64,000 nt of DNA from SIAQ01 sp964484265 (GCA_964484265.1 CAZAFH010000014.1:1-64000), one strand, 5' to 3'. Numbered from the stretch's first letter, positions 36,250 through 44,832 are shown. The notes: generated from the sequence alone by a model not told the origin. Numbers and translations are program-made.

Positions 36250-36280
36250 TTGCGCGACGGGTTATGGAAGAGGATTTACT

Positions 36281-36351
36281 GGGCTGCTGGTCCAATAGGA
36301 CGACGCCGGTTTTGCACGCCGGAAATGAGGGTGCGATTCCCTCGCGGTCCA
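36281..36351 (+). tRNA. tRNA-Ala (TGC), G55 in T-loop
   Basis: 71 nt: acceptor GGGCTGC/GCGGTCC with the G3-U70 pair that marks alanine, anticodon loop TTTGCAC, T-arm GAGGG-TGCGATT-CCCTC in which position 55 is G instead of T, discriminator A, no CCA. Confidence 0.83.
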
Positions 36352-36357
36352 CTGATT

Positions 36358-36430
36358 GCCCCGATGGTGAAATGGACCATCATACCTCGCTTCGAACGAG
36401 GCGTTCCGGGTTCGAATCCTGGTCGGGGTA
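36358..36430 (+). tRNA. tRNA-Arg (TCG)
   Basis: 73 nt: acceptor GCCCCGA/TCGGGGT with a terminal G-U pair, anticodon loop CTTCGAA, T-loop TTCGAAT, discriminator A, no CCA. Confidence 0.85.
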
Positions 36431-36436
36431 CTGCCA

Positions 36437-36512
36437 AAAGGATGAAGGCGGAAGGATGAAGTAGGGAAAAAAATCCATTCGTTCATCCTTCATCCTTCAT
36501 CCTTCTGCCTTC
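36437..36512. repeat. Inverted repeat in tRNA-array spacer (second)
   Basis: AAAAGGATGAAGGCGGAAGG near 36437 and its near-complement CCTTCTGCCTTCAT (to 36512) flank repeated TTCATCC units. Confidence 0.55.
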
Positions 36513-36524
36513 ATCTTTGGAGAT

Positions 36525-36598
36525 GCCGATGTGGCTCGATGTAGAAAGGCGGCGGTCCCGTAAACCGCTTCATGCTGGTGCGAATCCAGCCGTCGGCT
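36525..36598 (+). tRNA. tRNA-Thr (CGT), C33 and G55
   Basis: 74 nt: acceptor GCCGATG/CGTCGGC, anticodon stem GCGGT/ACCGC, loop CCCGTAA (C at 33), T-arm GCTGG-TGCGAAT-CCAGC (G at 55), discriminator T, no CCA. Last gene of the array. Confidence 0.8.
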
Positions 36599-36657
36599 CT
36601 TTCAGTAGTGGCGAGTGAGAAATCAACGAAAACTCATCAATCGTAGACTCGCCCATT

Positions 36658-37143
36658 TCATTTGCTGACCCCATTTAGCTCGGTTTCCAGCCGTCGCATC
36701 TGGTCGCGGAGAGGGCGAAGTTGTTCGTCGATCATATGTTGGAAGATCGCCTTGGGGTCCGCTTGCGTCGGGTTCAACGATTGCAGATGCGCTCGGACGA
36801 TCACGCTGACCAGTTGACCAACGGAGGGCTTTGCTCCGCTGGATGCTTCCACCTGGGCGACTATCTCCTCCAAGGTCTTCACATCTTCAACGCTCAACGG
36901 GACTCGGCAGATTTCCGTAGCGTCGGCAAGGGCCGGGCGTCCGCCGCTGGAACGCAACCGCTTGACCAGTTCACTCCCAAGCGCGGCGAGCGAAACAGAA
37001 TCAAGACTTTGAGCGCGGCGCTCACCAACGGGTTCGGCCCCGAGAGCGGCGGCAAAAGCCTCCGACTCGATTCGACGCTGCGGCTTCCCAGACACCTCGA
37101 TGCGCCGAGCAGGCTTTCCAGGTTCACTGATTTTTTTGGCCAT
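36658..37143 (-). CDS. Orphan protein, second gene of a two-gene unit beside the tRNA array
   Basis: The ATG at 37143 (complement) follows GAGGG and yields a 161-residue protein with a basic N-terminus (MAKKISEPGKPARRIEV) and a helical C-terminal half (VSVIVRAHLQSLNPTQADPK then LRPLRDQMRRLETELN) that could form a coiled coil. I do not recognise the family; a DNA- or RNA-binding role is possible from charge only. The upstream gene ends 4 nt before the start. Confidence 0.6.
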   Translation of the reverse strand: MAKKISEPGKPARRIEVSGKPQRRIESEAFAAALGAEPVGERRAQSLDSVSLAALGSELVKRLRSSGGRPALADATEICRVPLSVEDVKTLEEIVAQVEASSGAKPSVGQLVSVIVRAHLQSLNPTQADPKAIFQHMIDEQLRPLRDQMRRLETELNGVSK

Positions 37144-37147
37144 GGCA

Positions 37148-37537
37148 TTATTCCCTCGGTTCGTCGTACGCCTTGATTCGAAAGAACTGGTCGTCAAACT
37201 CCACAACCACTTCGCCTTGATTTGTCTCCCGGCCAAATCGATGCAAAAAAGTCCTGAGAGTCGAGACGTTCGCTTCAAAACGGTTCGGGTCGATAAAGCA
37301 GTAAATCAACCGGGTTCGTTCCCAAAGCACCTGGCCGTCTTGCATCTCCCAGGTACCATCCGCCGATGGCAACGCAGTGGCGCCACCGCCTATGCGACTG
37401 AGAATCTCTCGCGTTTCTTTGACCCAGTTCTCGTAGTTGTGGACCTCGTTGCCGACTCTATCCTTGTCGGGAAAGTATAAACATAAACGTTGCGTCGAAA
37501 ACGCGTCCGCAGCGCCAAGCTGTTGAGCGAGATTCAT
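37148..37537 (-). CDS. Orphan protein, first gene of a two-gene unit beside the tRNA array
   Basis: AGGG lies shortly before the ATG. The 129-residue product has LCLYFPDKDRVGNEVHNYEN, then GGGATALPSADGTWE and LRTFLHRFGRETNQGEVVVE followed by FDDQFFRI. I have the impression of a family often found on mobile or defence islands, but I cannot name a function. On the minus strand, TATAAT (37590-37585) about 48 nt upstream is a good -10 candidate; no clear -35 is seen. Confidence 0.62.
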   Translation of the reverse strand: MNLAQQLGAADAFSTQRLCLYFPDKDRVGNEVHNYENWVKETREILSRIGGGATALPSADGTWEMQDGQVLWERTRLIYCFIDPNRFEANVSTLRTFLHRFGRETNQGEVVVEFDDQFFRIKAYDEPRE

Positions 37538-37675
37538 TTCGTGCCCTTTTTTGTCTATTGTTGGCTCAACATTCTTTCTACCTTATTATATAAAAAGCAG
37601 ACGAATAATGCCTCTTTTTTATCAAAAAGACGCTTGCCGGCAAACTCCCGAACCTGCGTTGTAATTCCGTTGTTC

Positions 37676-38935
37676 TCACCCCGCATGTTCATGGGCGACG
37701 AGGTGCGTCTGCGGGCGGATCAGCAGCACGAGCACTATGGAGACGATGGCGGCACTGGCAAACACACCGAATATCACGTTGAGTGGAACGTCGCGATCAC
37801 GAAGGATTCCGAAGCCCCAGTCGGCCAGGCCGCCGCAACTGATGCTGACGAAGTTCATGATGCCGTAACCGGTGGCGCGAAGCTCGGGGCGAACGATTTG
37901 CGACAGGATCGGCATATTGTTGCAATCGAAGAAGCCCCAGCCGAGACCGAACAGAATCAGAAACAGGACGGCCACGATGAGCGCGTTGGCGTTGCCCACT
38001 CCGAAGATCGCGGGCACGATCAGGCTCATGCCGATGGCGCTGGCATAGATCCGGCCGCGACGATCGTGCCGCATCCAGCGATCCGCCAACCAGCCGCCGA
38101 TCACCGCGCCGACGATGGCGGCGACCTGCCAGTAAAGCGTCGCAGCGACGCCTGCCTGTCCCTCGCCGATGCCGAACTGCCGTCGGAGAATCGCCGGCAT
38201 CCAGTCGCGGACGACCCAGCCCGCCATTGCGGGCAGCGTGAAATACAAGACGAGCAGCAGGTACGAAAGATTCGTGAGCAGTTCCCGCGCCGCTCCCATC
38301 GGCGACTTCGCACGCTCAGCGGCATGCATTTCATCTCGCGGAGCATCACGCAGCACCAGCATCAAGGGCAGCGCGTAGACCATGCCGACGGCTCCACACA
38401 CGCCGAAGGCCGCGCGCCATCCGACATCGGGATGAGCCGCGGCATACCCGCCGAAGCCGCCAACGATGACGCCGAGGTAGATGGCCATCTGATGCAATCC
38501 GACCGCGCGGGAACGGGTAGCGCCGACATGGTAGTCCGCGATCAACGCCAGTGCCGCGGGGATGTAGAACGCCTCGCTGATGCCCATGAGCGAGCGGCCC
38601 CAGAGGAGTTCGTCGTAGGTCGTGACGCGCCCCGTCCACCAGGTCACCGCGGACCAGACGAACAGGCTGCCGCATACCGTGAACCGCCGGCTGAACCGAT
38701 CGGCGATGTATCCGCCGACCAGACTGAAAACGGCGTAGACCCATTTGAACTGCCCGAGCATGAAGCCCCACAATTCCTCGCGGTTGTCGGCTTCGCCGAG
38801 GTCCGGAATGGAGGACATGACCGAGGCCTGCATCGAAGCCATCATTTGCCGATCGAGGTAATTCAATAGCGCCACCGGCATGAGCATCAGCACCATGACC
38901 CAGGCCGTTCGCGTAACGCTCGCATTCGTTTGCAT
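37676..38935 (-). CDS. MFS transporter
   Basis: The 419-residue protein (ATG at 38935, complement) has about twelve membrane segments. The first carries MLMPVALLNYLDRQMMASMQ, and the loop after helix 2 has GGYIADRFSRR, the MFS signature; helix 4-5 shows GRSLMGISEAFYIPAALALI. The group is close to organic-acid and sugar-acid symporters. It starts 7 nt after the mutarotase stop, so the two form an operon, which suggests that it imports the sugar (perhaps a sialic acid) handled by the mutarotase. Confidence 0.9.
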   Translation of the reverse strand: MQTNASVTRTAWVMVLMLMPVALLNYLDRQMMASMQASVMSSIPDLGEADNREELWGFMLGQFKWVYAVFSLVGGYIADRFSRRFTVCGSLFVWSAVTWWTGRVTTYDELLWGRSLMGISEAFYIPAALALIADYHVGATRSRAVGLHQMAIYLGVIVGGFGGYAAAHPDVGWRAAFGVCGAVGMVYALPLMLVLRDAPRDEMHAAERAKSPMGAARELLTNLSYLLLVLYFTLPAMAGWVVRDWMPAILRRQFGIGEGQAGVAATLYWQVAAIVGAVIGGWLADRWMRHDRRGRIYASAIGMSLIVPAIFGVGNANALIVAVLFLILFGLGWGFFDCNNMPILSQIVRPELRATGYGIMNFVSISCGGLADWGFGILRDRDVPLNVIFGVFASAAIVSIVLVLLIRPQTHLVAHEHAG

Positions 38936-38942
38936 GGTGCGG

Positions 38943-40001
38943 CTATTCTTTCTTGCCTGGTGTGAAACTCCAAACCTCCGGCGAGCGAATGCCGGGGCGC
39001 ACTTCACCGCTCGGCAGCACCCAACGCTGATTCCAGAGTACACACGGGACTGTCACGCGCGGCGCCGGCGAGTGGCCGACCTTTGTCCACCGATTCGTTT
39101 CGAAGTCGAAGCCGAGGATATCCGCGCGAAAGCCGCGATGTTTGTCAGGGCTTTCTTTGAGCTGCGCACCGTCGTCGCCGCCGAGGATGTAAAGGCGATT
39201 GGCATCCGTCGGCGCCGGAGACGGAGCGGCCACGACAGGACGAGGCAGATCTGCGATTCGCTGCCAGCCCTTGCCCGGAGCGTAACGATAGGCGTCCCTG
39301 AGATATCGGCGTTCCGCTTTTCCGTCCTTGCCGGCGGAGAGCGCTGCGCCGCCGATGAGCCAAAACGCTCCGCCCTTTTCCGCGGCGACGGCAAGAATGC
39401 GTCCGTCGCCAGGGCATGGCTCGATCTCGGTCCAGGTCGGCGCCTGTGCCGAGAGATCGATCCGCCAGACGGTCTTGAGAGCGTTCGCCGCGTCGGGTCG
39501 TTGCTGCCCTCCTGCGACGAACAGGTGATCGCCGACCAGCGCTCCGCAGGAATTCGCGAGCGGAGTCGGCAACGGCGGCAGAGTCGTCGTCGTGACGAGC
39601 TTGCCGAGCTTCCATTCCAGGCGAAACGCGTCGGCGTAATGCCGAGCCGAATCGCTGCCGCCGACGCAAACGAGACCGGCGCCATGCGTGACGCTCACAC
39701 CGTAACCCAAAGGCCGAGGCAATTTGCCGGCGGCTTTCCATGAGCCATTGGGCTTTTCCAGAACGAAGACGGAGTCGTGCCAGACCTTCGCGCCGCCTTC
39801 CCACGGCTTTTTCCCAGGAAAGTTCGCACCGCCAGCAACGATCAACGCACCGTGGCTGACTCCAGCGAACGAGCCGGCGAGACCTTCCTTGTTCGGAATG
39901 GAGGGCAGCTTGCTCCACTCGCTGACTTGCGCCCGTATGTTGCAGCGTGCATTTGCAATCATCAATGACATGGCAAGCAACGGAATGACAAGACGATTCA
40001 T
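38943..40001 (-). CDS. Cyclically permuted mutarotase, NanM-like kelch propeller
   Basis: The start at 40001 gives a signal peptide (MNRLVIPLLAMSLMIANARC). The 352-residue protein is a kelch propeller with GSFAGVSHGALIVAGGANFP then PWEGGAKVWHDSVFVLE, the family mark of the cyclically permuted mutarotases related to N-acetylneuraminate epimerase (NanM), and further blades GLVCVGGSDSARHYADAFRL, HLFVAGGQQRPDAANALKTV and RLYILGGDDGAQL. It would convert sugar anomers in the periplasm. An MFS gene follows directly. Confidence 0.85.
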   Translation of the reverse strand: MNRLVIPLLAMSLMIANARCNIRAQVSEWSKLPSIPNKEGLAGSFAGVSHGALIVAGGANFPGKKPWEGGAKVWHDSVFVLEKPNGSWKAAGKLPRPLGYGVSVTHGAGLVCVGGSDSARHYADAFRLEWKLGKLVTTTTLPPLPTPLANSCGALVGDHLFVAGGQQRPDAANALKTVWRIDLSAQAPTWTEIEPCPGDGRILAVAAEKGGAFWLIGGAALSAGKDGKAERRYLRDAYRYAPGKGWQRIADLPRPVVAAPSPAPTDANRLYILGGDDGAQLKESPDKHRGFRADILGFDFETNRWTKVGHSPAPRVTVPCVLWNQRWVLPSGEVRPGIRSPEVWSFTPGKKE

Positions 40002-40178
40002 ACGCTGCATCCTGAGTTCGGCGAACCTGGCCGCATAAGCGGCAGGTTGAAGTTGCGATCGTAGGGGATTGTTGTAAACCCAAGGACCCGGGATGCCAAC
40101 CATGACCAACGCATTTTCAGGTTTGAAGGTACTTCCAAGCCAGGCGCAGTAAAAATACATCTCCGCGGAATATCGTAG

Positions 40179-40199
40179 GCATCACGCTTCGCGTGATGC
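40179..40199. repeat. Short perfect hairpin in a divergent promoter region
   Basis: GCATCACGC-TTC-GCGTGATGC forms a 9-bp stem. A related hairpin, GCATCACGCGGAGCGTGATG, lies at about 46589-46608. Confidence 0.65.
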
Positions 40200-40253
40200 A
40201 TTTCTTTACGCGGAGCGAGATGTCTATTCTCTCTTACTCGAAGTTGAATCCTC

Positions 40254-41531
40254 ATGACGCTAGCGTGGATTTCGCTCATAGCATTGTTTATCGTCGTTGT
40301 CCTGAGCTGCACGAATCGCGTGCATCCGGGGTTTCTCGCTATTGCCCTGGCCTGGTTGATCGGCGTGTACTTGAGTCCGCATTTCGACGTGGCGATCGAT
40401 CTCCGGCGCGATATTGTCGGCGGTTTTCCCGTGAATCTATTTTTGACGCTGACCGGCGTCAGCCTGCTGTTCACGCAAGCGTACAACAACGGCACGCTCG
40501 ACAAGATCGCTCATGCAGCGGTCTGGCTGTGCCGGGGCAACGCGGGCGTGATTCCGTGGATGTTTTTCCTGCTCTCGGCAGGATTCTCGACGGCCGGCGC
40601 GGGCAACATCGCCGCCGCCGCCCTGATCGCGCCGACGGCGATGACCATCGCGGCAAGGGCGCGCATCCCTGCCGTCCTGATGACGCTGCTCGTCGGGCAT
40701 GGGTCGATCGCCGGCGCGCTGTCGCCGATCTCTCCGACAGGCTTGATTGCCGAGGCGCAAATGACGAAGATCGGGCTGCCCGGCCACGGGATGGACTTAT
40801 TTCTGCACAACCTCTTCGCCAATTTCGCGGTCGCTGTCCTCGCATTTGTTCTCTTTGGGGGCATCCCGCTGTTCACCCGGCGGCATGAAAAAGTCGAACC
40901 CACCTCGGCTGATCCGTCCATCGATGGCGGACTGAGAACGACGCACTGGATAACGCTCGGGCTGATCGCGTCGCTCATGCTGGCGGTCTTTTTCGGCGAT
41001 GTCAATGTCGGCATGGGGGCATTTGCCTGCGCCGTCATTCTCGCGCTCGCCGGTTTGGCCGACGACACCGAGGCTGTCAAGCGAATGCCCTGGACGGTGA
41101 TTCTGATGGTGTGCGGCATCAACGTGCTGACGAGCCTGCTCGAAAAAACCGGCGGCACGCGTCTGTTCGCCGATCTCGTCGTCTCGATCTCGACAGCCCA
41201 GTCGGCGCCCGCGATTCTCGGCTTCGTCGCCGCGGTCGTTTCGGTCTACAGCAGCACGTCCGGCGTCGTCCTGCCGGCGTTTTTGCCGATGGTGAAGGAT
41301 GTCGTTCCGGACCTTCCAGGCAGCGATCCGCTCGCGCTGTCCTTGGCCGTGATCGTCGCGGGGCATCTCGTCGATTCCTCGCCGCTCTCCACGATCGGCG
41401 CGCTATGCGTCGCCGGCGCCAGCGCGGACGAGAACCGCCAGGCGCTGTTCACGAAAGTGCTGATCTGGGGCCTGGCGATGTCGGTCATCGGAGCGATCTG
41501 GTGCTGGGCGATTTACGGCATCTTTTGGTAA
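40254..41531 (+). CDS. MatC-like/SLC13-type permease
   Basis: The 425-residue protein has about eleven membrane segments and no signal peptide. The N-terminal half resembles the dicarboxylate carrier MatC (VVLSCTNRVHPGFLAIALAW, GFPVNLFLTLTGVSLLFTQA, AGFSTAGAGNIAAAALIAPT), with a second conserved loop near the end (AVVSVYSSTSGVVLPAFLPM, GHLVDSSPLSTIGAL). Such carriers take up malonate or C4-dicarboxylates. It is divergent from the mutarotase/MFS pair, so one regulator may control both. Confidence 0.85.
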   Translation: MTLAWISLIALFIVVVLSCTNRVHPGFLAIALAWLIGVYLSPHFDVAIDLRRDIVGGFPVNLFLTLTGVSLLFTQAYNNGTLDKIAHAAVWLCRGNAGVIPWMFFLLSAGFSTAGAGNIAAAALIAPTAMTIAARARIPAVLMTLLVGHGSIAGALSPISPTGLIAEAQMTKIGLPGHGMDLFLHNLFANFAVAVLAFVLFGGIPLFTRRHEKVEPTSADPSIDGGLRTTHWITLGLIASLMLAVFFGDVNVGMGAFACAVILALAGLADDTEAVKRMPWTVILMVCGINVLTSLLEKTGGTRLFADLVVSISTAQSAPAILGFVAAVVSVYSSTSGVVLPAFLPMVKDVVPDLPGSDPLALSLAVIVAGHLVDSSPLSTIGALCVAGASADENRQALFTKVLIWGLAMSVIGAIWCWAIYGIFW

Positions 41532-41563
41532 GAGACAACGATGCCAGCCGCAACCCATATGTT

Positions 41564-41627
41564 TAGCCGCGACGCGCCAGCGGAGCGCGGGATAGGGCCG
41601 ACGCGCTCCGCTGGCGCGTCGCGGCTA
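41564..41627. repeat. Perfect 26-bp inverted repeat
   Basis: TAGCCGCGACGCGCCAGCGG and six further bases (41564-41589) are exactly repeated in reverse complement at 41602-41627, with a 12-nt loop. It lies between convergent genes and may end both transcripts. A degenerate relative is at 2288-2360. Confidence 0.8.
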
Positions 41628-41716
41628 GACGAACACCCCGAAATATCTGTGCCACGAAATCCTCGATCCATGCCATGCAGCGTGAAGTATGCAACGTCCT
41701 CATCTTTGGCGGTTAC

Positions 41717-43906
41717 TTACGCCGCAGGTTCGTTGGCGGTGCGCCCGTAGAAGCGGTTTGCGAGCAGATTTTCCATGGCCAGCGCGAAGAGCAACGCGAT
41801 CATCAACCAGGGGAAGAGTTCCATCGGCTCGTCCCAGCGATCCTTGAGCGATTCCAGAATGGAAGTTCGCCGATCTTGCGCGATGACCGCGTCCTTTCCT
41901 AGCCAGCGTTCAATCTCCTCGGTTGGCACACGTTGCAGGTTACTCTCGGTCGGCGAGATGTTCATGCTGAAGCGCGCGATCTCTTGCGATGTCTGTTTCT
42001 CCGGATTCGACGCCGTCACGAAATACTGCCCCGGGCGGCGTAACGAATCGCCGAACCATCGGCCGTTTTCGTCGAAGCGAATCTCCTCGGATCCGTCGGC
42101 CCAGCCGAGCGTGAATTTGGTGAAGCCTGGCACGCGTGACACGGTCGGCGGAGCGCTGCCGAAAATGTGGTTTGGCTGTGATTCGGATTTTGCAGATGGC
42201 GTGATCAGAAAGCGTGAACACAGCGCGGTGAGGGTGACGTAGAACGACGTCTCGCTTCTGCCGTAGTCGTTCCACGCGTTGCCGTCCTGACGATTGAAAG
42301 CGAATTCATCCATCGGCGAGGTGAGGAGCAGCGTCTTGCCGCCGGCGTTGTTTGACAGCGCGAGCACGGCGGGGCGGGCGGGCGCGTCGTCGTAGCGGAC
42401 GACGACATGAGCCGGGTCGGCCGGTGTCACGTTCCAGTACCGCCAGGCGCCGCGCGGGTTGAGCAGAAAATCGACGTTCTCGGCCGCGATCCAGGATACG
42501 TAGGGACGCAGAAAGGGATGGCGCAACTCGCTTCGTGCGATATTCCATCCTGCTTTCTGCGTCGGCGAATCGATGGCGTCCGCGAATCGGCCCGGCATGA
42601 ACGTGCGTGCTGTGTCGGACCAGTACGCCCGTGAATCGACTTGCTCTCCGGGCGCGATGCAGACGCCGCCGCCTGCGGAAATGTAGTCGCTCAATCGCTG
42701 CACCAGTTTCGCTCCGGGCGATGCCACGCTGACGAGAAAGATGCCGCGATAAGGCGATAGATCGACGGCATCGTCCGGTTTTTTTCGCGTTACCTCGTAG
42801 AGCAAGGATTCCAGTGCCCGCGCCATCGGCTCGCTTTGAGACGGGTCGTCTGCAACCACGAGCACGCCAGGCCTGGCGTCGAGCCGAAAGGTCGCATAGC
42901 GTACATCGTTATGCGCCAGCGAATCGCGAGGCGTGGGCAGTTTCAACTCGACGGAATGCCAGCCGGCGCCGAGTTTCCATTCCTGCGTGTCGATCGAAAA
43001 CGCCAGCGTGCGCCGCTCGCCGGCCTTCAATACAAACGCCTGCTCGAGTTTGCGATCGCCCACGCGACACTCGATCGCGTCGGTAACGTCTCGACCCGTT
43101 GCTTGCACCGTGACGCGCAATTCGACACGTGTGCCAGCGACAAAGGCCGCGCCGCCGCCCGTGAAGCCGACGTCGACGATGGCGATGTCGCTCGGGCCGG
43201 GGATGCCGACATCAAAGAGCAGCGTCTGAATCTTCGGGGCATCGTCCAGGCGCTGAAGACTCGCCATCGATGCGCTGTCCCACGATGCGGTTGTGCGATC
43301 GGTGAAAGCGCAGACGAAACGAGGCATGAATTGGCCGGCAGGGTCGTCCCAGGCATCGAAGCGGCGCATCGCCTCGGCGATTAGAGGCGACACCGCCGAG
43401 CCGACGGGTTGAATCGTGAGAGCGTTGACGCGCTCGCGGGCCTTGGCCAGCGTCGGCAGAAAATCTTCGCGAGGCGCTCGACTCGCATTGCCGGTGTCGA
43501 GAACCAGAAAACGCCCGTCGGCGGGAAGTTGGTCGAGCAGTTCGAGAGCGCGTTTCTTGGCGAGATCGAGCAATGTCTGGTCGCCGACCTTGTAGCCCAT
43601 GCTCGGGCTGGTGTCGAAGATCAGGATCATCGCCACCGGGCGTTCCCGGCTCAGACCAAGCGACTCGTGAAACAATCGAGGTCGAGCGAGCGCGACGCAG
43701 ATCAGGGCGATCAACGCCATGCGCAGCAACATCAGGATGATATGGCGCAGCCGCAGCCGGCGCGAATTGGTTCGGCTTTTCTGCATCAGAAATTGGAATG
43801 CCGGGAACGGCAGCGATTTCGGCTTCTGCCCGGCCAAGAAATGCACGAGCACCGGCAACCCGGCGAGCAGCAGTCCACCCAGCAGTATGGGGTACACGAA
43901 AACCAT
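41717..43906 (-). CDS. BatA/vWA membrane protein
   Basis: The 729-residue protein (ATG at 43906, complement) opens with the BatA-type membrane pair (PILLGGLLLAGLPVLVHFLA, then RHIILMLLRMALIALICVAL), followed by a von Willebrand A domain whose MIDAS reads ILIFDTSPSMG. The centre has Ig-like and glutamine-amidotransferase-like parts (PGVLVVADDPSQSEPMARAL), and a final membrane helix is at ELFPWLMIALLFALAMENLL. Planctomycetes carry such genes in MoxR-DUF58-vWA clusters, but MoxR and DUF58 genes are absent here. Its role is probably in envelope integrity or chaperone assembly. Confidence 0.85.
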   Translation of the reverse strand: MVFVYPILLGGLLLAGLPVLVHFLAGQKPKSLPFPAFQFLMQKSRTNSRRLRLRHIILMLLRMALIALICVALARPRLFHESLGLSRERPVAMILIFDTSPSMGYKVGDQTLLDLAKKRALELLDQLPADGRFLVLDTGNASRAPREDFLPTLAKARERVNALTIQPVGSAVSPLIAEAMRRFDAWDDPAGQFMPRFVCAFTDRTTASWDSASMASLQRLDDAPKIQTLLFDVGIPGPSDIAIVDVGFTGGGAAFVAGTRVELRVTVQATGRDVTDAIECRVGDRKLEQAFVLKAGERRTLAFSIDTQEWKLGAGWHSVELKLPTPRDSLAHNDVRYATFRLDARPGVLVVADDPSQSEPMARALESLLYEVTRKKPDDAVDLSPYRGIFLVSVASPGAKLVQRLSDYISAGGGVCIAPGEQVDSRAYWSDTARTFMPGRFADAIDSPTQKAGWNIARSELRHPFLRPYVSWIAAENVDFLLNPRGAWRYWNVTPADPAHVVVRYDDAPARPAVLALSNNAGGKTLLLTSPMDEFAFNRQDGNAWNDYGRSETSFYVTLTALCSRFLITPSAKSESQPNHIFGSAPPTVSRVPGFTKFTLGWADGSEEIRFDENGRWFGDSLRRPGQYFVTASNPEKQTSQEIARFSMNISPTESNLQRVPTEEIERWLGKDAVIAQDRRTSILESLKDRWDEPMELFPWLMIALLFALAMENLLANRFYGRTANEPAA

Positions 43907-43967
43907 GGCCGGATAAATCCGAAAATCGAAATCCGAAATACGAAACAACATATTGGATTGTTCACGT

Positions 43968-44018
43968 TTAGCGTTCGCGCGATCATTCGCCGGGGCAGGA
44001 TTCCGTGAACGCTAAACA
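43968..44018. repeat. Inverted repeat with GTTTAGCGTTC ends
   Basis: CGTTTAGCGTTCGCG at 43968 and GTGAACGCTAAAC to 44018 pair around a G+C-rich spacer, between two co-directional genes. Confidence 0.6.
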
Positions 44019-44053
44019 AGAACGAGTGGTTTCGTGTTTCGGATTTTCCTCGT

Positions 44054-44788
44054 TCACCGCGGCGCCAACACGATGTCGAACGTTCCAACTTTGTATGCGC
44101 TCTGTCCCACGCGTATTTCACGTAGGTCGATGATCAGCGATGGGCGGATGAACTGGTCCTCGCGCTGGTGCGCGTCGCCGCGGAAATAGAGTTGCGTGAT
44201 GAGCGGGCGGTAGTTGGCGTGGCGCACCCAGTAATGGATATGCGCCGGCCGCCAGGCGCGCGGGCCGATCTGGTACGGGCCGGGATGAATCGTCTCGAAT
44301 TCGTAGTACCCCGCTTCGTCCGTTACAAGTCTCGCGCGATTGACGAACAAGTTGGCGGCGGGCGGCGCTTGCGGATCGTCGTTGTCGTATCGGCCCTGGG
44401 AGTTGGCTTGCCAAATATCAAGCGTGACGTTGGACAGCGTTCGCCGAGTGTCTTGCGCCCAGACTCGGCCGCGAATCACGAGCACATTGCCTGGTTCGAG
44501 CGGCGGCGTGATTTTGCCGCGAAACGGAGCGTTTTGGCGATGGTACGGTCCGAGAATATTGGTTTCCGTGAGCGGAAAGTTCGCCGGCGCCTGGGCAGCG
44601 GGAATGGCGATATCGCGGAGTCGATTGGCAGCGACATTAGCGGGCGGCGTCTGTTGCGCGACGAAGTCGCCGTACGCGCCAAGATCACCGCTGGCCTCGG
44701 TCGGCGTCGCCAACGCGGGCATCAGCAGGCCGCCGGCCGTGACGGCGAGACCAGTTTCGAGAAAGCCTCGGCGGTTGAGTGATTCCAT
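44054..44788 (-). CDS. Intradiol ring-cleavage dioxygenase-like protein, Tat-exported
   Basis: The 244-residue protein begins MESLNRRGFLETGLAVTAGG, a twin-arginine signal. The fold is that of protocatechuate 3,4-dioxygenases: NILGPYHRQNAPF (first Tyr ligand region), NVTLDIWQANSQGRYDNDDP, YYEFETIHPGPYQIGPRAWR then PAHIHYWV, and ITQLYFRGDAH. The Tyr/His iron ligands seem to be in place. Secreted members occur widely in planctomycetes with unknown aromatic substrates. It is the only catabolic gene of its kind here. Confidence 0.85.
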   Translation of the reverse strand: MESLNRRGFLETGLAVTAGGLLMPALATPTEASGDLGAYGDFVAQQTPPANVAANRLRDIAIPAAQAPANFPLTETNILGPYHRQNAPFRGKITPPLEPGNVLVIRGRVWAQDTRRTLSNVTLDIWQANSQGRYDNDDPQAPPAANLFVNRARLVTDEAGYYEFETIHPGPYQIGPRAWRPAHIHYWVRHANYRPLITQLYFRGDAHQREDQFIRPSLIIDLREIRVGQSAYKVGTFDIVLAPR

Positions 44789-44832
44789 GCTGTCATCCTT
44801 TCCTTGGGGTTAGCCGCAACACCGTTCGTAAT

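Noticed and set aside
35256..36464. Open frames across the tRNA array
   Set aside because: They arise from repeated tRNA sequence (for example repeated WDLNP- and RIRP-like words) and overlap well-formed cloverleafs.
34820..36598. CRISPR array
   Set aside because: The regularly spaced GGTTCGA-type words are T-arms of tRNAs, not direct repeats with variable spacers of constant length.
37490..38869. A 459-codon plus-strand frame
   Set aside because: It is antisense to the MFS transporter and has the usual charged, motif-free look of such shadows.
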